The translations under genes were made by a program, and so were the position numbers. From Pseudoselenomonas ruminis (GTDB lineage: Bacteria > Bacillota > Negativicutes > Selenomonadales > Selenomonadaceae), in NCBI RefSeq assembly GCF_008271295.1, contig NZ_VTOY01000001.1, positions 558,001 through 622,000 on the forward strand: 64,000 nucleotides of DNA, given 5' to 3'. Positions within the stretch are counted from its first letter, which is position 1; every line of letters begins with the position of its first letter. Shown here piece after piece: positions 46,376 to 53,169 of this stretch. Under the pieces are notes generated by a model. That model made no database searches and was not told the origin of the DNA. It worked only from the letters and a program-made list of their open reading frames with translations.

Positions 46376-46649
46376 GCGTTATTGCCTCCTTGTGCCGCAG
46401 TCCTATCGGGCATACGATATTCGATTTTGCCATTTCGTCCGGGCTGGTAAATCCATGCTTTGCCGCATGTTCATGCGTGATGAAACTGTAGGCTTCACGA
46501 CATAGTTTGCAATAACCTGGGACCCAACGGCTTTTCTTCTTGGAATAAGGGAGTATGCTTGCCCGCTTTTGCTTTTTCGCGTTGTAGTTATCTCGTTCTA
46601 CCATATCCGCCACAATCAGCCCTATGTCACGTCTATTCTTCCGATGCAT
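46359..46649 (-). CDS. Small zinc-finger-like phage protein
   Basis: 96 residues starting at 46649 behind AGGAGG. GYCKLCREAYSFITHEHAAKHGF has a C-x2-C and H-x4-H spacing suggesting one zinc finger. Basic N-terminus. Possibly DNA-binding; function unknown. Confidence 0.6.
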   Translation of the reverse strand: MHRKNRRDIGLIVADMVERDNYNAKKQKRASILPYSKKKSRWVPGYCKLCREAYSFITHEHAAKHGFTSPDEMAKSNIVCPIGLRHKEAITRGKLE

Positions 46650-47124
46650 GCTTGGTAGCCTCCTCATTGCTAAACAACTTTTGCTGGGCACGGTCTCCAT
46701 CGATGAAACGCCAGCATTCTTCGGTAACGGCATTCAATGCTTGTTCTACTGTGCCTTCACATTCTGCTTCCTCATTGTCGAACGGCCACCACGGGAGATT
46801 AAGCTTTAAGGCATTATACGAATTCTTCAGGAATACAGTCCCTTTGATGGTAAAGCTGGTGTCCCCCTCCTCCTTGGGATATTTGAACTGGATTTCATGA
46901 ACACGAGAATGCATGGAAATCCAATCGCTGTCCATAGCCAGTTCACACATTCTGACCAGATGGAACCGCAGTTCATCCAAACTCGCATCCAGTTCGGGGC
47001 GTGCATAGTCTGTGCTGTGCAAGGTCTGTTTTTCTAGTCCCTTTTCCCCAACCTCTTCCCAGACAAAGTCATGAGCGATGCCCTTGTCCGTGGTAACCGT
47101 CTTGAATTTCAAAAGTCTCCGCAT
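46633..47124 (-). CDS. Hypothetical early phage protein
   Basis: 163 residues, acidic, with a central beta-rich region (FTIKGTVFLKN) and a Trp-rich LPWWPFDNEEA. Not recognised. Its start overlaps the rep stop (TAATG), so it is translationally coupled to rep and may act in replication. Confidence 0.6.
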   Translation of the reverse strand: MRRLLKFKTVTTDKGIAHDFVWEEVGEKGLEKQTLHSTDYARPELDASLDELRFHLVRMCELAMDSDWISMHSRVHEIQFKYPKEEGDTSFTIKGTVFLKNSYNALKLNLPWWPFDNEEAECEGTVEQALNAVTEECWRFIDGDRAQQKLFSNEEATKHASEE

Positions 47125-47858
47125 TAACTACCATCCCTTTCAAAAATTGCAATCTGAAAAGGATATCCGTCGTGTGTCACGCTGTTGTAACTGACCGGTT
47201 TAACGACGTGATATCCTTTTGGCGGTTTTATCTCATCCCGGAAAGTTTCCCGGTGAATGATTCGTTTTTTCGGTGCACGACGAACAAGATTTCGACTGGT
47301 ATCTATCCGTGCGCCATTTTCTTTTTTTGACTGCTTGCTGTAGTAGTTGGCCACCTGCCAGCAATCTATCGCCTGTCCGCCGAACACCTTTAGTTGAACA
47401 TGGCCATGTGGCCATATCTTTCGGAGTATATCCAGCATTTCTGCATCCGTGCAGAATCTTCCAACCAGCATGTGCGCATGTGGCCTTCCTCGGCCTACCA
47501 GATTTTCCAGCACTCGGAAATACTTTAATTTTTCTCCTGACATTTTTTCACAACGCCGCCGCAGCTTGTCCATCATATTCTTGACCGCATGTTTTAGTTC
47601 TTCGGCGGTCATCCGTGTTTCCGTCGTGAACGTCAGGAAGAAATCCCCTGCCTGAAAGTTATCGGCGATTAGTCGCATGTTTCTTTCCTGCCGGTGCCGT
47701 TCGTTAATCTTCTCCTGCGTCTCTGTCGTCGGCCCCGTCCTTGGTGCTCTCTTCTGTTTTATCTTTGGGTCCTTCGGCATCACATGTACACTGTGATACT
47801 TTTTACTGACGATCAACCGCCCATCTTTGGACTTCCATTTTTCTTCGGTATATGCCAT
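47124..47858 (-). CDS. HUH-type rolling-circle replication initiator
   Basis: 244 residues starting at 47858; GAGGAG is eight bases upstream, better than the ATG at 47864. FFLTFTTE is motif 1, GRPHAHMLV (about 125-132) the metal-binding HUH motif, and VANYYSKQSKKE (about 169-180) the tyrosine motif with Y172/Y173. This is the REP_ORF2/G2P-like fold. It would nick the origin to start rolling-circle replication, as the P2 A protein does. There is no helicase domain. Confidence 0.82.
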   Translation of the reverse strand: MAYTEEKWKSKDGRLIVSKKYHSVHVMPKDPKIKQKRAPRTGPTTETQEKINERHRQERNMRLIADNFQAGDFFLTFTTETRMTAEELKHAVKNMMDKLRRRCEKMSGEKLKYFRVLENLVGRGRPHAHMLVGRFCTDAEMLDILRKIWPHGHVQLKVFGGQAIDCWQVANYYSKQSKKENGARIDTSRNLVRRAPKKRIIHRETFRDEIKPPKGYHVVKPVSYNSVTHDGYPFQIAIFERDGS

Positions 47859-47964
47859 TAGCATTGCTCCTCAAAAAAATCTTGTTATCTTGCCTCAGCC
47901 CTTTGTGGGACTGCATAAAAATTTAAAAATGCCTCTAAAATTAATCCCTTTATCGAGCTTCAAA

Positions 47965-48005
47965 GGGGCGCGGCCCCCTGCGAAAAATTTCTATATTATA
48001 TAGAA
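47965..48005. other. Candidate replication origin upstream of rep
   Basis: A GC hairpin GGGGC-GCG-GCCCC at 47965-47977 is followed by a perfect 17-bp palindrome TTCTATATTATATAGAA at 47989-48005. Paired hairpins directly upstream of rep are usual at rolling-circle origins. No nick site can be proved by sequence. Confidence 0.4.
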
Positions 48006-48011
48006 GATATA

Positions 48012-48040
48012 TTGATTTGTTGGGCGATATCTGCTATTCT
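48012..48040 (+). promoter_or_regulatory. Plus-strand promoter for a small antisense RNA
   Basis: TTGATT and TATTCT are 17 bp apart with extended TGC before the -10. It faces opposite to rep. Confidence 0.5.
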
Positions 48041-48046
48041 ACAAAT

Positions 48047-48111
48047 AGAACAAACACTAACCACTAATTCTCTACTTATGGCGCTGCCCCGCATGGCAGC
48101 GCTATTTTTTT
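48047..48111 (+). ncRNA. Candidate antisense RNA in the rep leader
   Basis: About 65 nt from the predicted start to a strong terminator: stem GCGCTGCC / GGCAGCGC at 48081-48102, loop CCGCAT, then TATTTTTTT. It is complementary to the leader of the rep transcript, so it may limit rep expression as plasmid countertranscripts do. A 20-codon frame inside is probably chance. Confidence 0.5.
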
Positions 48112-48114
48112 GTC

Positions 48115-48246
48115 TCATGCCAGGAGCCCGAGCAGAATGAAGCATACCGCCAGCAAAAACACTGTCGCGGCAATCCTTGCTGGTCCTTCCCACCGCGCAT
48201 AGCTTTCCGCCCGCGCCGCCCGAAACCGCCTCTCAAAATCCGACAT
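48115..48246 (-). CDS. 43-residue membrane protein
   Basis: Starts at 48246 with AGGAGG eight bases upstream. The N-terminal half is charged (Arg and Glu rich); residues about 25-43 form a hydrophobic segment at the very C-terminus. Function unknown. It lies convergently to the candidate antisense RNA. Confidence 0.6.
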   Translation of the reverse strand: MSDFERRFRAARAESYARWEGPARIAATVFLLAVCFILLGLLA

Positions 48247-48263
48247 CCGCTTTTCCTCCTTTA

Positions 48264-48425
48264 TTAAGACTCGCATCCGTTAACAGGAATAACAATCGTA
48301 TCGGCTACAATCTTGAACTGCTCATCCGTAATGACGATAGTCTCATGCGGGGAGCAGTTCTTTTTCATATACTCAACAACCGGCTTGCAAACCCGCTCCA
48401 GCTCCTCAATGTTCACCTGTTTCAT
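48264..48425 (-). CDS. Small hypothetical phage protein
   Basis: 53 residues starting at 48425 behind AAGGA. Acidic helix followed by a segment with TIVITDEQFKIVAD. The leader motif CTGAGAGCATGAA is shared with the gene at 48618-48812. Confidence 0.5.
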   Translation of the reverse strand: MKQVNIEELERVCKPVVEYMKKNCSPHETIVITDEQFKIVADTIVIPVNGCES

Positions 48426-48447
48426 GCTCTCAGTTCCTTCCTTTCTG

Positions 48448-48456
48448 TGATATAAT
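48448..48456 (+). promoter_or_regulatory. Extended -10 promoter for the plus-strand small gene
   Basis: TGATATAAT, a perfect extended -10, lies 22 bp upstream of the 48479 start codon. No good -35 is seen. Confidence 0.55.
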
Positions 48457-48478
48457 CTCCCCAAAAGGAGGTGTTTAT

Positions 48479-48679
48479 ATGCCAGAAAAACTTACTGGTC
48501 CTTTCTGCCCATTATTCAGCGCCGCATACGGAAGGAATACCAGATGTATTCAAACTGAATGTGCCTGGTATATCCCCTATGGCGAACTATCCCTAGGCAG
48601 TGAAGGACAATGTTCTATCACTCGTTTGACTCGTCAAATCCTGCCCGTGAAAAATCATACTTCACATTTTCGCGGCTAA
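48479..48679 (+). CDS. Small cysteine-containing protein, lone plus-strand gene in the early region
   Basis: 66 residues with an ideal AAAAGGAGG site seven bases before ATG and its own extended -10 promoter. FCPLFSAAYGRNTRCIQTECAWY and later C suggest a metal- or disulfide-binding cluster, a pattern I recall from small Firmicute phage proteins. It runs against the surrounding minus-strand genes and overlaps the 3' end of 48618-48812 by 62 bp. Confidence 0.6.
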   Translation: MPEKLTGPFCPLFSAAYGRNTRCIQTECAWYIPYGELSLGSEGQCSITRLTRQILPVKNHTSHFRG

Positions 48680-48812
48680 TCGGGAAATTGTACGCGTTGA
48701 CTGCGTCCGCAAGATTTGACAATATCCATGCTCCTTCATAACGGCAGACGTTATTTTTGATCAGCACATCAATAATTTCGTCTGCTATTTTTTTTGCCTC
48801 TGACTCCTTCAT
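48618..48812 (-). CDS. Small hypothetical phage protein
   Basis: 64 residues behind AAGGAG. Helical (EAKKIADEIIDVLIK). Its 3' end overlaps the convergent plus-strand gene, so their transcripts are complementary there. Confidence 0.5.
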   Translation of the reverse strand: MKESEAKKIADEIIDVLIKNNVCRYEGAWILSNLADAVNAYNFPISRENVKYDFSRAGFDESNE

Positions 48813-49000
48813 GCTCTCAGCTCCTTTTTCTCCAGATCGTGCTGACGCTCTTTGATAAGCTCGCGGATTTCATCGAACTTCCGAACCATCTTCATGCTGT
48901 CAATGATACCGAAGTTCCGACGTGCCAATTCTTCATGCAAGAATCGAGACATTCCAATATAGAGGTCGTCCAGCTCGTCATAATTCATGTCGTTAAGCAT
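48809..49000 (-). CDS. Small hypothetical phage protein
   Basis: 63 residues, helical and acidic, behind AAGGAGGAG. ATGA overlap with the next gene. Not recognised. Confidence 0.5.
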   Translation of the reverse strand: MLNDMNYDELDDLYIGMSRFLHEELARRNFGIIDSMKMVRKFDEIRELIKERQHDLEKKELRA

Positions 49001-49013
49001 TTTGTTCTCCTCC

Positions 49014-49253
49014 TTATCGCGCCAGCCAATAGGCTATCAATCTTCCTTTGCATCCGAACACCGTATCCATAGTTCGGATCAGGTGCTTCCCCGGGTCCCG
49101 GCGGCCTGCCTCAATGTCGACGATTGCATGCTTGTTGGTATGGAACACCTCAGCCGCTTTCTCCTGAGACCATCCCCGAAGCTTCCGTAATCTTGCATAT
49201 GGTGTGACTATCTGAACTACTGTCACATCCCGGAACAAATCACTATCCAACAT
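49014..49253 (-). CDS. Small XRE-family helix-turn-helix protein
   Basis: 79 residues starting at 49253 with GGAGG eight bases upstream; the GTG at 49262 is too close to that site. ARLRKLRGWSQEKAAEVFHTNKHAIVDIEAGRRDPG is an HTH_3 domain. Probably an early regulator of replication genes. Confidence 0.8.
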   Translation of the reverse strand: MLDSDLFRDVTVVQIVTPYARLRKLRGWSQEKAAEVFHTNKHAIVDIEAGRRDPGKHLIRTMDTVFGCKGRLIAYWLAR

Positions 49254-49290
49254 TGTGTACACCTCCGTATTCCGTTATTCTTTGAGTAGG

Positions 49291-49476
49291 TCAACCATAG
49301 AACCTCTCATTAAAGTATTTCCTGCTCACTCGCCCTCCAATCGTCATATAGCCCTTCTCCTGCAGTTCCTTATTCAGCTGCACGATAATTTCATAGGCCT
49401 TTGATTCCTTTACGTCCATCATGGCCATAACGTCTCGAACGTTATACCAGGTTGCCGCTTTTGGCGTCGCTTCCAT
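49291..49476 (-). CDS. Excisionase-like/winged-helix DNA-binding protein
   Basis: 61 residues behind AGGAGG. WYNVRDVMAMMDVKESKAYEIIVQLNKEL is a MerR/Xis-like helix-turn-helix, and GGRVSRKYFNERFYG a wing-like tail. It may direct excision with the integrase. It could instead be a regulator. Confidence 0.65.
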   Translation of the reverse strand: MEATPKAATWYNVRDVMAMMDVKESKAYEIIVQLNKELQEKGYMTIGGRVSRKYFNERFYG

Positions 49477-49528
49477 GTAATCACCTCCTAGATATTCTTG
49501 GCTGTCATTACTTTCATGGTTAAGCCCC

Positions 49529-49738
49529 TTACAACACTTCTAAAGTGTTAAAAACATCAAAAAAAATACACTCCATAGGTTTTCCAATATCCATTTCTAA
49601 TTTTTTCATGGTTTCAACTTTAGGTTTAGCATCCCCATTCTCCCAACGCGACCAAACCTGTTGTGACACATTGTACTTACGAGCCATCTCCTCTTGCGAG
49701 CGTTTGCCTCGATAGGAAATTAAAATTTCTCTCTTCAC
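49529..49738 (-). CDS. Cro-like XRE regulator
   Basis: 69 residues from a GTG at 49738 behind GGGAGG; longer frames run through the operators. SQEEMARKYNVSQQVWSRWENGDAKPK is an HTH_3 domain. It is divergent from the repressor gene. Its 3' end contains another operator-like palindrome (49534-49548). It would promote the lytic programme. Confidence 0.8.
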   Translation of the reverse strand: MKREILISYRGKRSQEEMARKYNVSQQVWSRWENGDAKPKVETMKKLEMDIGKPMECIFFDVFNTLEVL

Positions 49739-49757
49739 TTTTGTCCCTCCCTTCATA

Positions 49758-49866
49758 ACACCTTTTAAGTGTTTCTTTCGACACTTATATAATAACACTT
49801 AGTAAGTGTGTTGTAAAGTCCCCAAATAAACTTTTTACGTGTTTTTATTTAACAACTATAAGGTGT
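49758..49866. promoter_or_regulatory. Immunity switch: divergent promoters with palindromic operators
   Basis: Operator-like 15-mers follow ACACTT-N3-AAGTGT: 49795-49809 (perfect), 49758-49772, 49828-49842 and a weaker 49852-49866, plus 49534-49548 (perfect) in the cro-like gene. The minus-strand promoter TTTACA (49812-49817), 17 bp, TATTAT (49789-49794) has the perfect operator as its spacer. The plus-strand promoter TTTACG (49834-49839), 17 bp, TATAAG (49857-49862) is overlapped by the other two. A lambda-like binding switch is inferred. Confidence 0.8.
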
Positions 49867-49890
49867 AAAATAATAATAGGAGGTGTTGAT

Positions 49891-50322
49891 ATGTTTTCAA
49901 CCAAGCTAAAAGAGCTCCGCTCACTAAAAGGAATCACACAGGAAGAGCTTGCAAATATACTGGGGGTACGTCAACAAACCATTGGAAAGTGGGAATCAGC
50001 AATTACAGTACCTCGTTTACCCATGCTTCAAAAAATAGGAGCTTTCTTCAACGTCTCAGTAGACTACCTCCTGGGCCGCACCGAGGAGCCCCACACCAAT
50101 GTAAAGGTCACCCCCTCTACAGACCTCACCCCAAAAGAGGAACGTGAAATAGAGTATGACCTGGAGGATATGATAAATAGCATGGCCTCGGCCGCCTATG
50201 AATCGGACAATGGTGAACAGGAGGACATCGAGGCGCTACAAGCCACACTACGAGCCGCCATGATACAAGCCAAGCGTATCGCCAAGAAAAAATACACCCC
50301 AAGAAAATACCGGAAGGACTGA
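49891..50322 (+). CDS. Phage repressor, ImmR-like
   Basis: 143 residues. LKELRSLKGITQEELANILGVRQQTIGKWES is an HTH_3 domain at 6-60; the C-terminal half is acidic then basic and lacks a LexA-type protease domain. With the metalloprotease encoded next, this is the ImmR/ImmA arrangement of ICEBs1 and many Firmicute phages. It should bind the operators upstream and hold lysogeny. Confidence 0.88.
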   Translation: MFSTKLKELRSLKGITQEELANILGVRQQTIGKWESAITVPRLPMLQKIGAFFNVSVDYLLGRTEEPHTNVKVTPSTDLTPKEEREIEYDLEDMINSMASAAYESDNGEQEDIEALQATLRAAMIQAKRIAKKKYTPRKYRKD

Positions 50323-50326
50323 TTGC

Positions 50327-50755
50327 ATGGATGTAAAGGCAAAGGTAAACCAGCTCATCAAACGATGCGGTACGGATAATCCTGTGGCCATAGCCAAGGA
50401 ATTAGGCATAAAGGTAATGTATGCACCACTTGGCGGCAGAAAATACGGCAATTACATCAAGTACAAACGGGTAAAGACCATCATCATCGACAGAGATATT
50501 CTCCCACCACACCTATTCCGTTTTGTGTTTGCTCACGAGCTAGGACATGCCGTCTGCACGCCAAACGAAAATACCCAATGGCTCGATCAGAACACGCTGG
50601 GCGTAAATAGCAGCCGCGTGGAATACATAGCCAACCACTTCGCGACAGAACTACTGCTCAACGACCGCTACCTGCAAGATCACGCCACTTCCAGTATATA
50701 TGCCCTGGCCAATCAGCAAGGAGTTCCTGAGAGTTTTGTGGGATTTAAACAATAA
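50327..50755 (+). CDS. ImmA/IrrE-family metalloprotease
   Basis: 142 residues. FAHELGHAV is the zinc-binding HExxH, and the downstream ANHFATELLL supplies the third ligand region. It probably cleaves the adjacent repressor after a host signal, inducing the prophage. The start is four bases after the repressor stop. Confidence 0.88.
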   Translation: MDVKAKVNQLIKRCGTDNPVAIAKELGIKVMYAPLGGRKYGNYIKYKRVKTIIIDRDILPPHLFRFVFAHELGHAVCTPNENTQWLDQNTLGVNSSRVEYIANHFATELLLNDRYLQDHATSSIYALANQQGVPESFVGFKQ

Positions 50756-50818
50756 AAAAATCCGCCCGAGGATGAACGGATACAAAGAAAGGATATGTTT
50801 GTATTGAATAATAAAAAA

Positions 50819-50877
50819 GCCGTCCGATCTGGACGGCTCGTGTCATATGAAAAAGGCCCCCGCGCAATCGCGGAGGC
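50819..50877 (-). terminator. Tandem terminators facing the minus strand
   Basis: Two hairpins: GCCTCCGCG / CGCGGGGGC (50856-50877) and GCCGTCC / GGACGGC (50819-50837). Each is followed by T-runs on the minus strand. They end transcripts of the small gene at 50888-51049 and block reading into immA. Confidence 0.75.
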
Positions 50878-50887
50878 GGGAAGGAGC

Positions 50888-51049
50888 TTAGTAAGAGGTT
50901 AATTTTTTTCGAACACGGGCTTTTAGTACATCATATACCGTCATAAACAAATCCACAATACATAATGTTGCTGCACAGGCCAAGCCAAACGCTATAGTAA
51001 CCAAGAAAAGCACTGGCAACCATGGTAATACTTCTAGCACTTGTTCCAA
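50888..51049 (-). CDS. 53-residue membrane peptide, TTG start
   Basis: A TTG at 51049 has AGGGAGG seven bases upstream. A long hydrophobic segment (about 7-38) is followed by a basic tail. The two terminators directly after the stop support expression. It opposes the gene at 51069. It may be a small toxin or phage exclusion peptide; no family recognised. Confidence 0.5.
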   Translation of the reverse strand: MEQVLEVLPWLPVLFLVTIAFGLACAATLCIVDLFMTVYDVLKARVRKKLTSY

Positions 51050-51068
51050 AATAATACCTCCCTCGCTT

Positions 51069-51593
51069 ATGGAAAATCTTGATATTTATTTAATTTCAGG
51101 TCTTATATCTTTGCTTGTAGCCGTTGTCTCTAAGCTAATCGAGAATCATTTTTCGCTACGTTCTAGACGTAAAAGTTTAATCCAGTCTTTGCGAACAGAA
51201 TTAGAAACACTTCTTACAATCTATGAACCCCTTCGAATTGGTGAAGTTTTCAACTGGGGCGAAATAAACATTGCTTCTATCACACGTAATTATACCACAG
51301 TTTATGCAAACAATGCGGATAAATTAGGATTATTGTCCCCTGCTACTGCCCAAGCTGTTGTCGATGCTTACACCCGTATTTCCGCATTGCTGGACACCTG
51401 GGTTTGTTATTCCAAGATATACGATAATGCCATCCAGTATCAACGGGCTAACTACCAATCCAAAACCTTTAATCCAGAATTACATGACCTTTATGTTAAT
51501 GATGTGATGACTAATCACGATATAACTTATTATATGCAAGAAACCACCATCCAAGCGGTCCGAACAGCAATCGAATGCCTTGATAATGAATAA
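51069..51593 (+). CDS. Membrane-anchored hypothetical protein in the lysogeny region
   Basis: 174 residues. One N-terminal membrane segment (about 7-25), then a helical cytoplasmic domain. The ribosome-binding site is poor. Genes between immunity and integrase are often expressed in the lysogen and confer exclusion of other phages; that role is only inferred. No family recognised. Confidence 0.6.
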   Translation: MENLDIYLISGLISLLVAVVSKLIENHFSLRSRRKSLIQSLRTELETLLTIYEPLRIGEVFNWGEINIASITRNYTTVYANNADKLGLLSPATAQAVVDAYTRISALLDTWVCYSKIYDNAIQYQRANYQSKTFNPELHDLYVNDVMTNHDITYYMQETTIQAVRTAIECLDNE

Positions 51594-51634
51594 GCCATGT
51601 TTAATCCAGTCCGACATACGGACGATGATAAATA

Positions 51635-51663
51635 TTGATATTTATAAATTCGTATGCTATACT
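51635..51663 (+). promoter_or_regulatory. Promoter of the antitoxin RNA
   Basis: TTGATA, 17 bp, TATACT with extended TGC: one of the best promoters in the window. Start predicted near 51670. Confidence 0.8.
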
Positions 51664-51669
51664 TATGGC

Positions 51670-51757
51670 AATGAGAAGATTAATTCGCTTTTAGGCATTT
51701 AATCACCGGCAAAAGCCCCTTAGCATACGATTCGCGGTCGTTGCTAAGGGGCTTTTG
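51670..51757 (+). ncRNA. Type I antitoxin RNA candidate (par RNA II-like)
   Basis: About 88 nt. Its first part (51668-51707) repeats the plus strand of the toxin start region (51859-51893): blocks GCA-ATGAGAAGA-TAA and G-CATTTAA-CACC are shared. It can therefore pair with the toxin mRNA over its Shine-Dalgarno and start codon. The 3' end is the symmetric terminator at 51711-51756. Confidence 0.7.
51711..51756. terminator. Bidirectional terminator shared by antitoxin RNA and toxin mRNA
   Basis: A 15-bp perfect stem AAAAGCCCCTTAGCA / TGCTAAGGGGCTTTT, with an inner ACGA/TCGT helix. T-runs lie on both strands. Confidence 0.85.
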
Positions 51758-51791
51758 CTTTGCCATCTAGTGTTTCGCGGACACCTTCAGG

Positions 51792-51884
51792 CTACTGCCG
51801 TGACTTGAAGTAACGGTCGTAAATATACGCGGCAATAACGCCACTGACTATATTTACTGCAAATGAGAAGACTAAATCAGACAT
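51792..51884 (-). CDS. Fst-like type I toxin peptide candidate
   Basis: 30 residues starting at 51884 with GGGAGG seven bases upstream. A membrane segment (LVFSFAVNIVSGVIAAYIY) is followed by the charged tail DRYFKSRQ, the layout of Fst/Ldr-type toxins. A helix CACCTC/GAGGTG (51890-51895 with 51904-51909) hides the ribosome-binding site. Its promoter is TTGATT (51953-51958), 18 bp, TATACT (51929-51934) with extended TGA. It would damage the membrane if the antisense RNA is lost, favouring prophage retention. Confidence 0.65.
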   Translation of the reverse strand: MSDLVFSFAVNIVSGVIAAYIYDRYFKSRQ

Positions 51885-51977
51885 TTAAGCACCTCCCTTC
51901 CAAGAGGTGTCTGCACAGCAGCATGAGTAGTATATCACAAGCTATACATATTAATCAACGAATAGAGGTGATTTATC

Positions 51978-53048
51978 ATGGCCGTTTATTACGACGCAGA
52001 CCACAAAACCTACTACTGCAAATTCAACTACACCGACTGGACAGGCAAGAAACGCTATACTACAAAGCGCGGCTTTTCTGGGAAACGTGCTGCGGAGAAA
52101 TTCGAGCGTGAATTTAAGGCGGCCGCCCTGGAATCGACTGACATAACCGTATCCACCCTCATCGAGAAATATCTCAACGACGAGAAACAACACATCCGGA
52201 AGTCAACATTTTTAAACAAAAGCCGTGCGCTCAACAAATATGTTGCTACCTATCTTGGGAATAAATCGATTACCAGTCTAACGCCCGCCACCGTCCGCCA
52301 CTGGCAAAATCAGATATTATCCTGCACAAAAAAAGACGGCACACCGCTTGCCCGGTCTTATGCCGCCTATATCAATATCCAATTTTCGTCAATGCTTAAT
52401 TTCGCCGTAAGGTATTGTGGCCTCAAGAAGAATCCTTTCCAGTCTACCGGCGCCATCAAAAAAAGGACAGCCGAAATGTCTATATGGGAAGAATCCCAGT
52501 TCCTAAGCGCCCTCCAGCATGTTTCCTCTCCTTTTTATCGACTCGAGTTCCTTATCCTTTTTTACTCAGGCATGCGGATTGGTGAATTTAAAGCGCTGGA
52601 GATAAGCGACTTCGATTTTACCCATGATACAATAAGCATTTCGAAATCTTATTCCAGCATTTCGCGAACCATCACACCGCCAAAGACAGATAGCTCCGTT
52701 CGTATAATCTCCATGCCACATTTGATTATGGACCGTCTGCAGCAGTATCTGGCCAAGTTATCCTATGAACCATCCCCACTTTTCCCACAAGATGGCCGAA
52801 CGATAGCCTACCAACTAAAGAAAATGGCCAAAGCCGCCCAATTGCCACCCATCCGCGTTCATGATCTGCGTCACTCCCACGCATCCTACCTAATCCATAA
52901 ACATATCCCCATCACATCCATAGCCAAACGCCTTGGCCATAAGAACCCGTCAATCACTCTATCTGTTTATTCCCACATCTACAAAGACTCTGACAGCCAA
53001 ATAGCGGACATGATGGACGAATCTCTTAAAAAGTTGGTCAATGGTTAG
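51978..53048 (+). CDS. int: Tyrosine integrase
   Basis: 356 residues. An N-terminal arm-binding AP2-like domain (about 1-55) precedes the SAM-like core-binding and catalytic domains. Catalytic residues are R200 (GMRIGEF), H295 and R298 (HDLRHSH), H321 (LGHKNP) and the nucleophile Y331 (SVYSHI). It inserts and, with an excisionase, removes the prophage. Its 3' end carries arm-site-like repeats, and a strong terminator follows. Confidence 0.95.
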   Translation: MAVYYDADHKTYYCKFNYTDWTGKKRYTTKRGFSGKRAAEKFEREFKAAALESTDITVSTLIEKYLNDEKQHIRKSTFLNKSRALNKYVATYLGNKSITSLTPATVRHWQNQILSCTKKDGTPLARSYAAYINIQFSSMLNFAVRYCGLKKNPFQSTGAIKKRTAEMSIWEESQFLSALQHVSSPFYRLEFLILFYSGMRIGEFKALEISDFDFTHDTISISKSYSSISRTITPPKTDSSVRIISMPHLIMDRLQQYLAKLSYEPSPLFPQDGRTIAYQLKKMAKAAQLPPIRVHDLRHSHASYLIHKHIPITSIAKRLGHKNPSITLSVYSHIYKDSDSQIADMMDESLKKLVNG

Positions 53049-53051
53049 TCA
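53032..53051 (+). repeat. Integrase arm-type site candidate, right end
   Basis: GTTGGTCA and GTTAGTCA blocks spanning the integrase stop codon, 18 of 20 bases identical to 12554-12573 and 66 bp inside attR. Confidence 0.55.
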
Positions 53052-53064
53052 AACGTAAAAATAT

Positions 53065-53107
53065 AAGCCTGTGACTCCTTAGTTTATAAGGTGTCACAGG
53101 CTTTTTT
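53065..53107 (+). terminator. Integrase terminator
   Basis: A 17-bp stem from AAGCCTGTGAC to GTCACAGGCTT with one mismatch and a 5-nt loop, then six T. It would also impede transcripts leaving plsC toward the prophage. Confidence 0.85.
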
Positions 53108-53133
53108 GCTAAAATTTAACATCTAGTTTAGCA
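53107..53133. other. Candidate attR with inverted arms
   Basis: A perfect inverted repeat TGCTAAA / TTTAGCA flanks a 13-bp centre that holds the TAACATCTA core (53117-53125) shared with attL. Such symmetric 7-bp arms are what a tyrosine integrase binds at a core site. Confidence 0.55.
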
Positions 53134-53169
53134 TAGATTACCATGACAAGCAAATTATTTTTCACAAAT

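Larger units (their letters stand above)
12456..53125. mobile_element. Complete temperate podovirus-type prophage, about 40.7 kb
   Basis: Bounded by the candidate att cores. It contains integrase, repressor/antirepressor switch, replication genes, terminase, T7-type portal, scaffold, capsid, tail tubular proteins, internal virion proteins, tail fibre, DGR and lysis genes, with no broken essential gene seen. Late genes run on the minus strand; the lysogeny genes and integrase run on the plus strand. Virion genes resemble Bordetella phage BPP-1 and T7 in order and sequence pattern. No phage-encoded RNA or DNA polymerase is present, so host polymerases are probably used. Confidence 0.95.

Noticed and set aside
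48080-48142. 20-codon signal-peptide-like frame in the antisense RNA region
   Set aside because: It runs through the terminator and has no ribosome-binding site.
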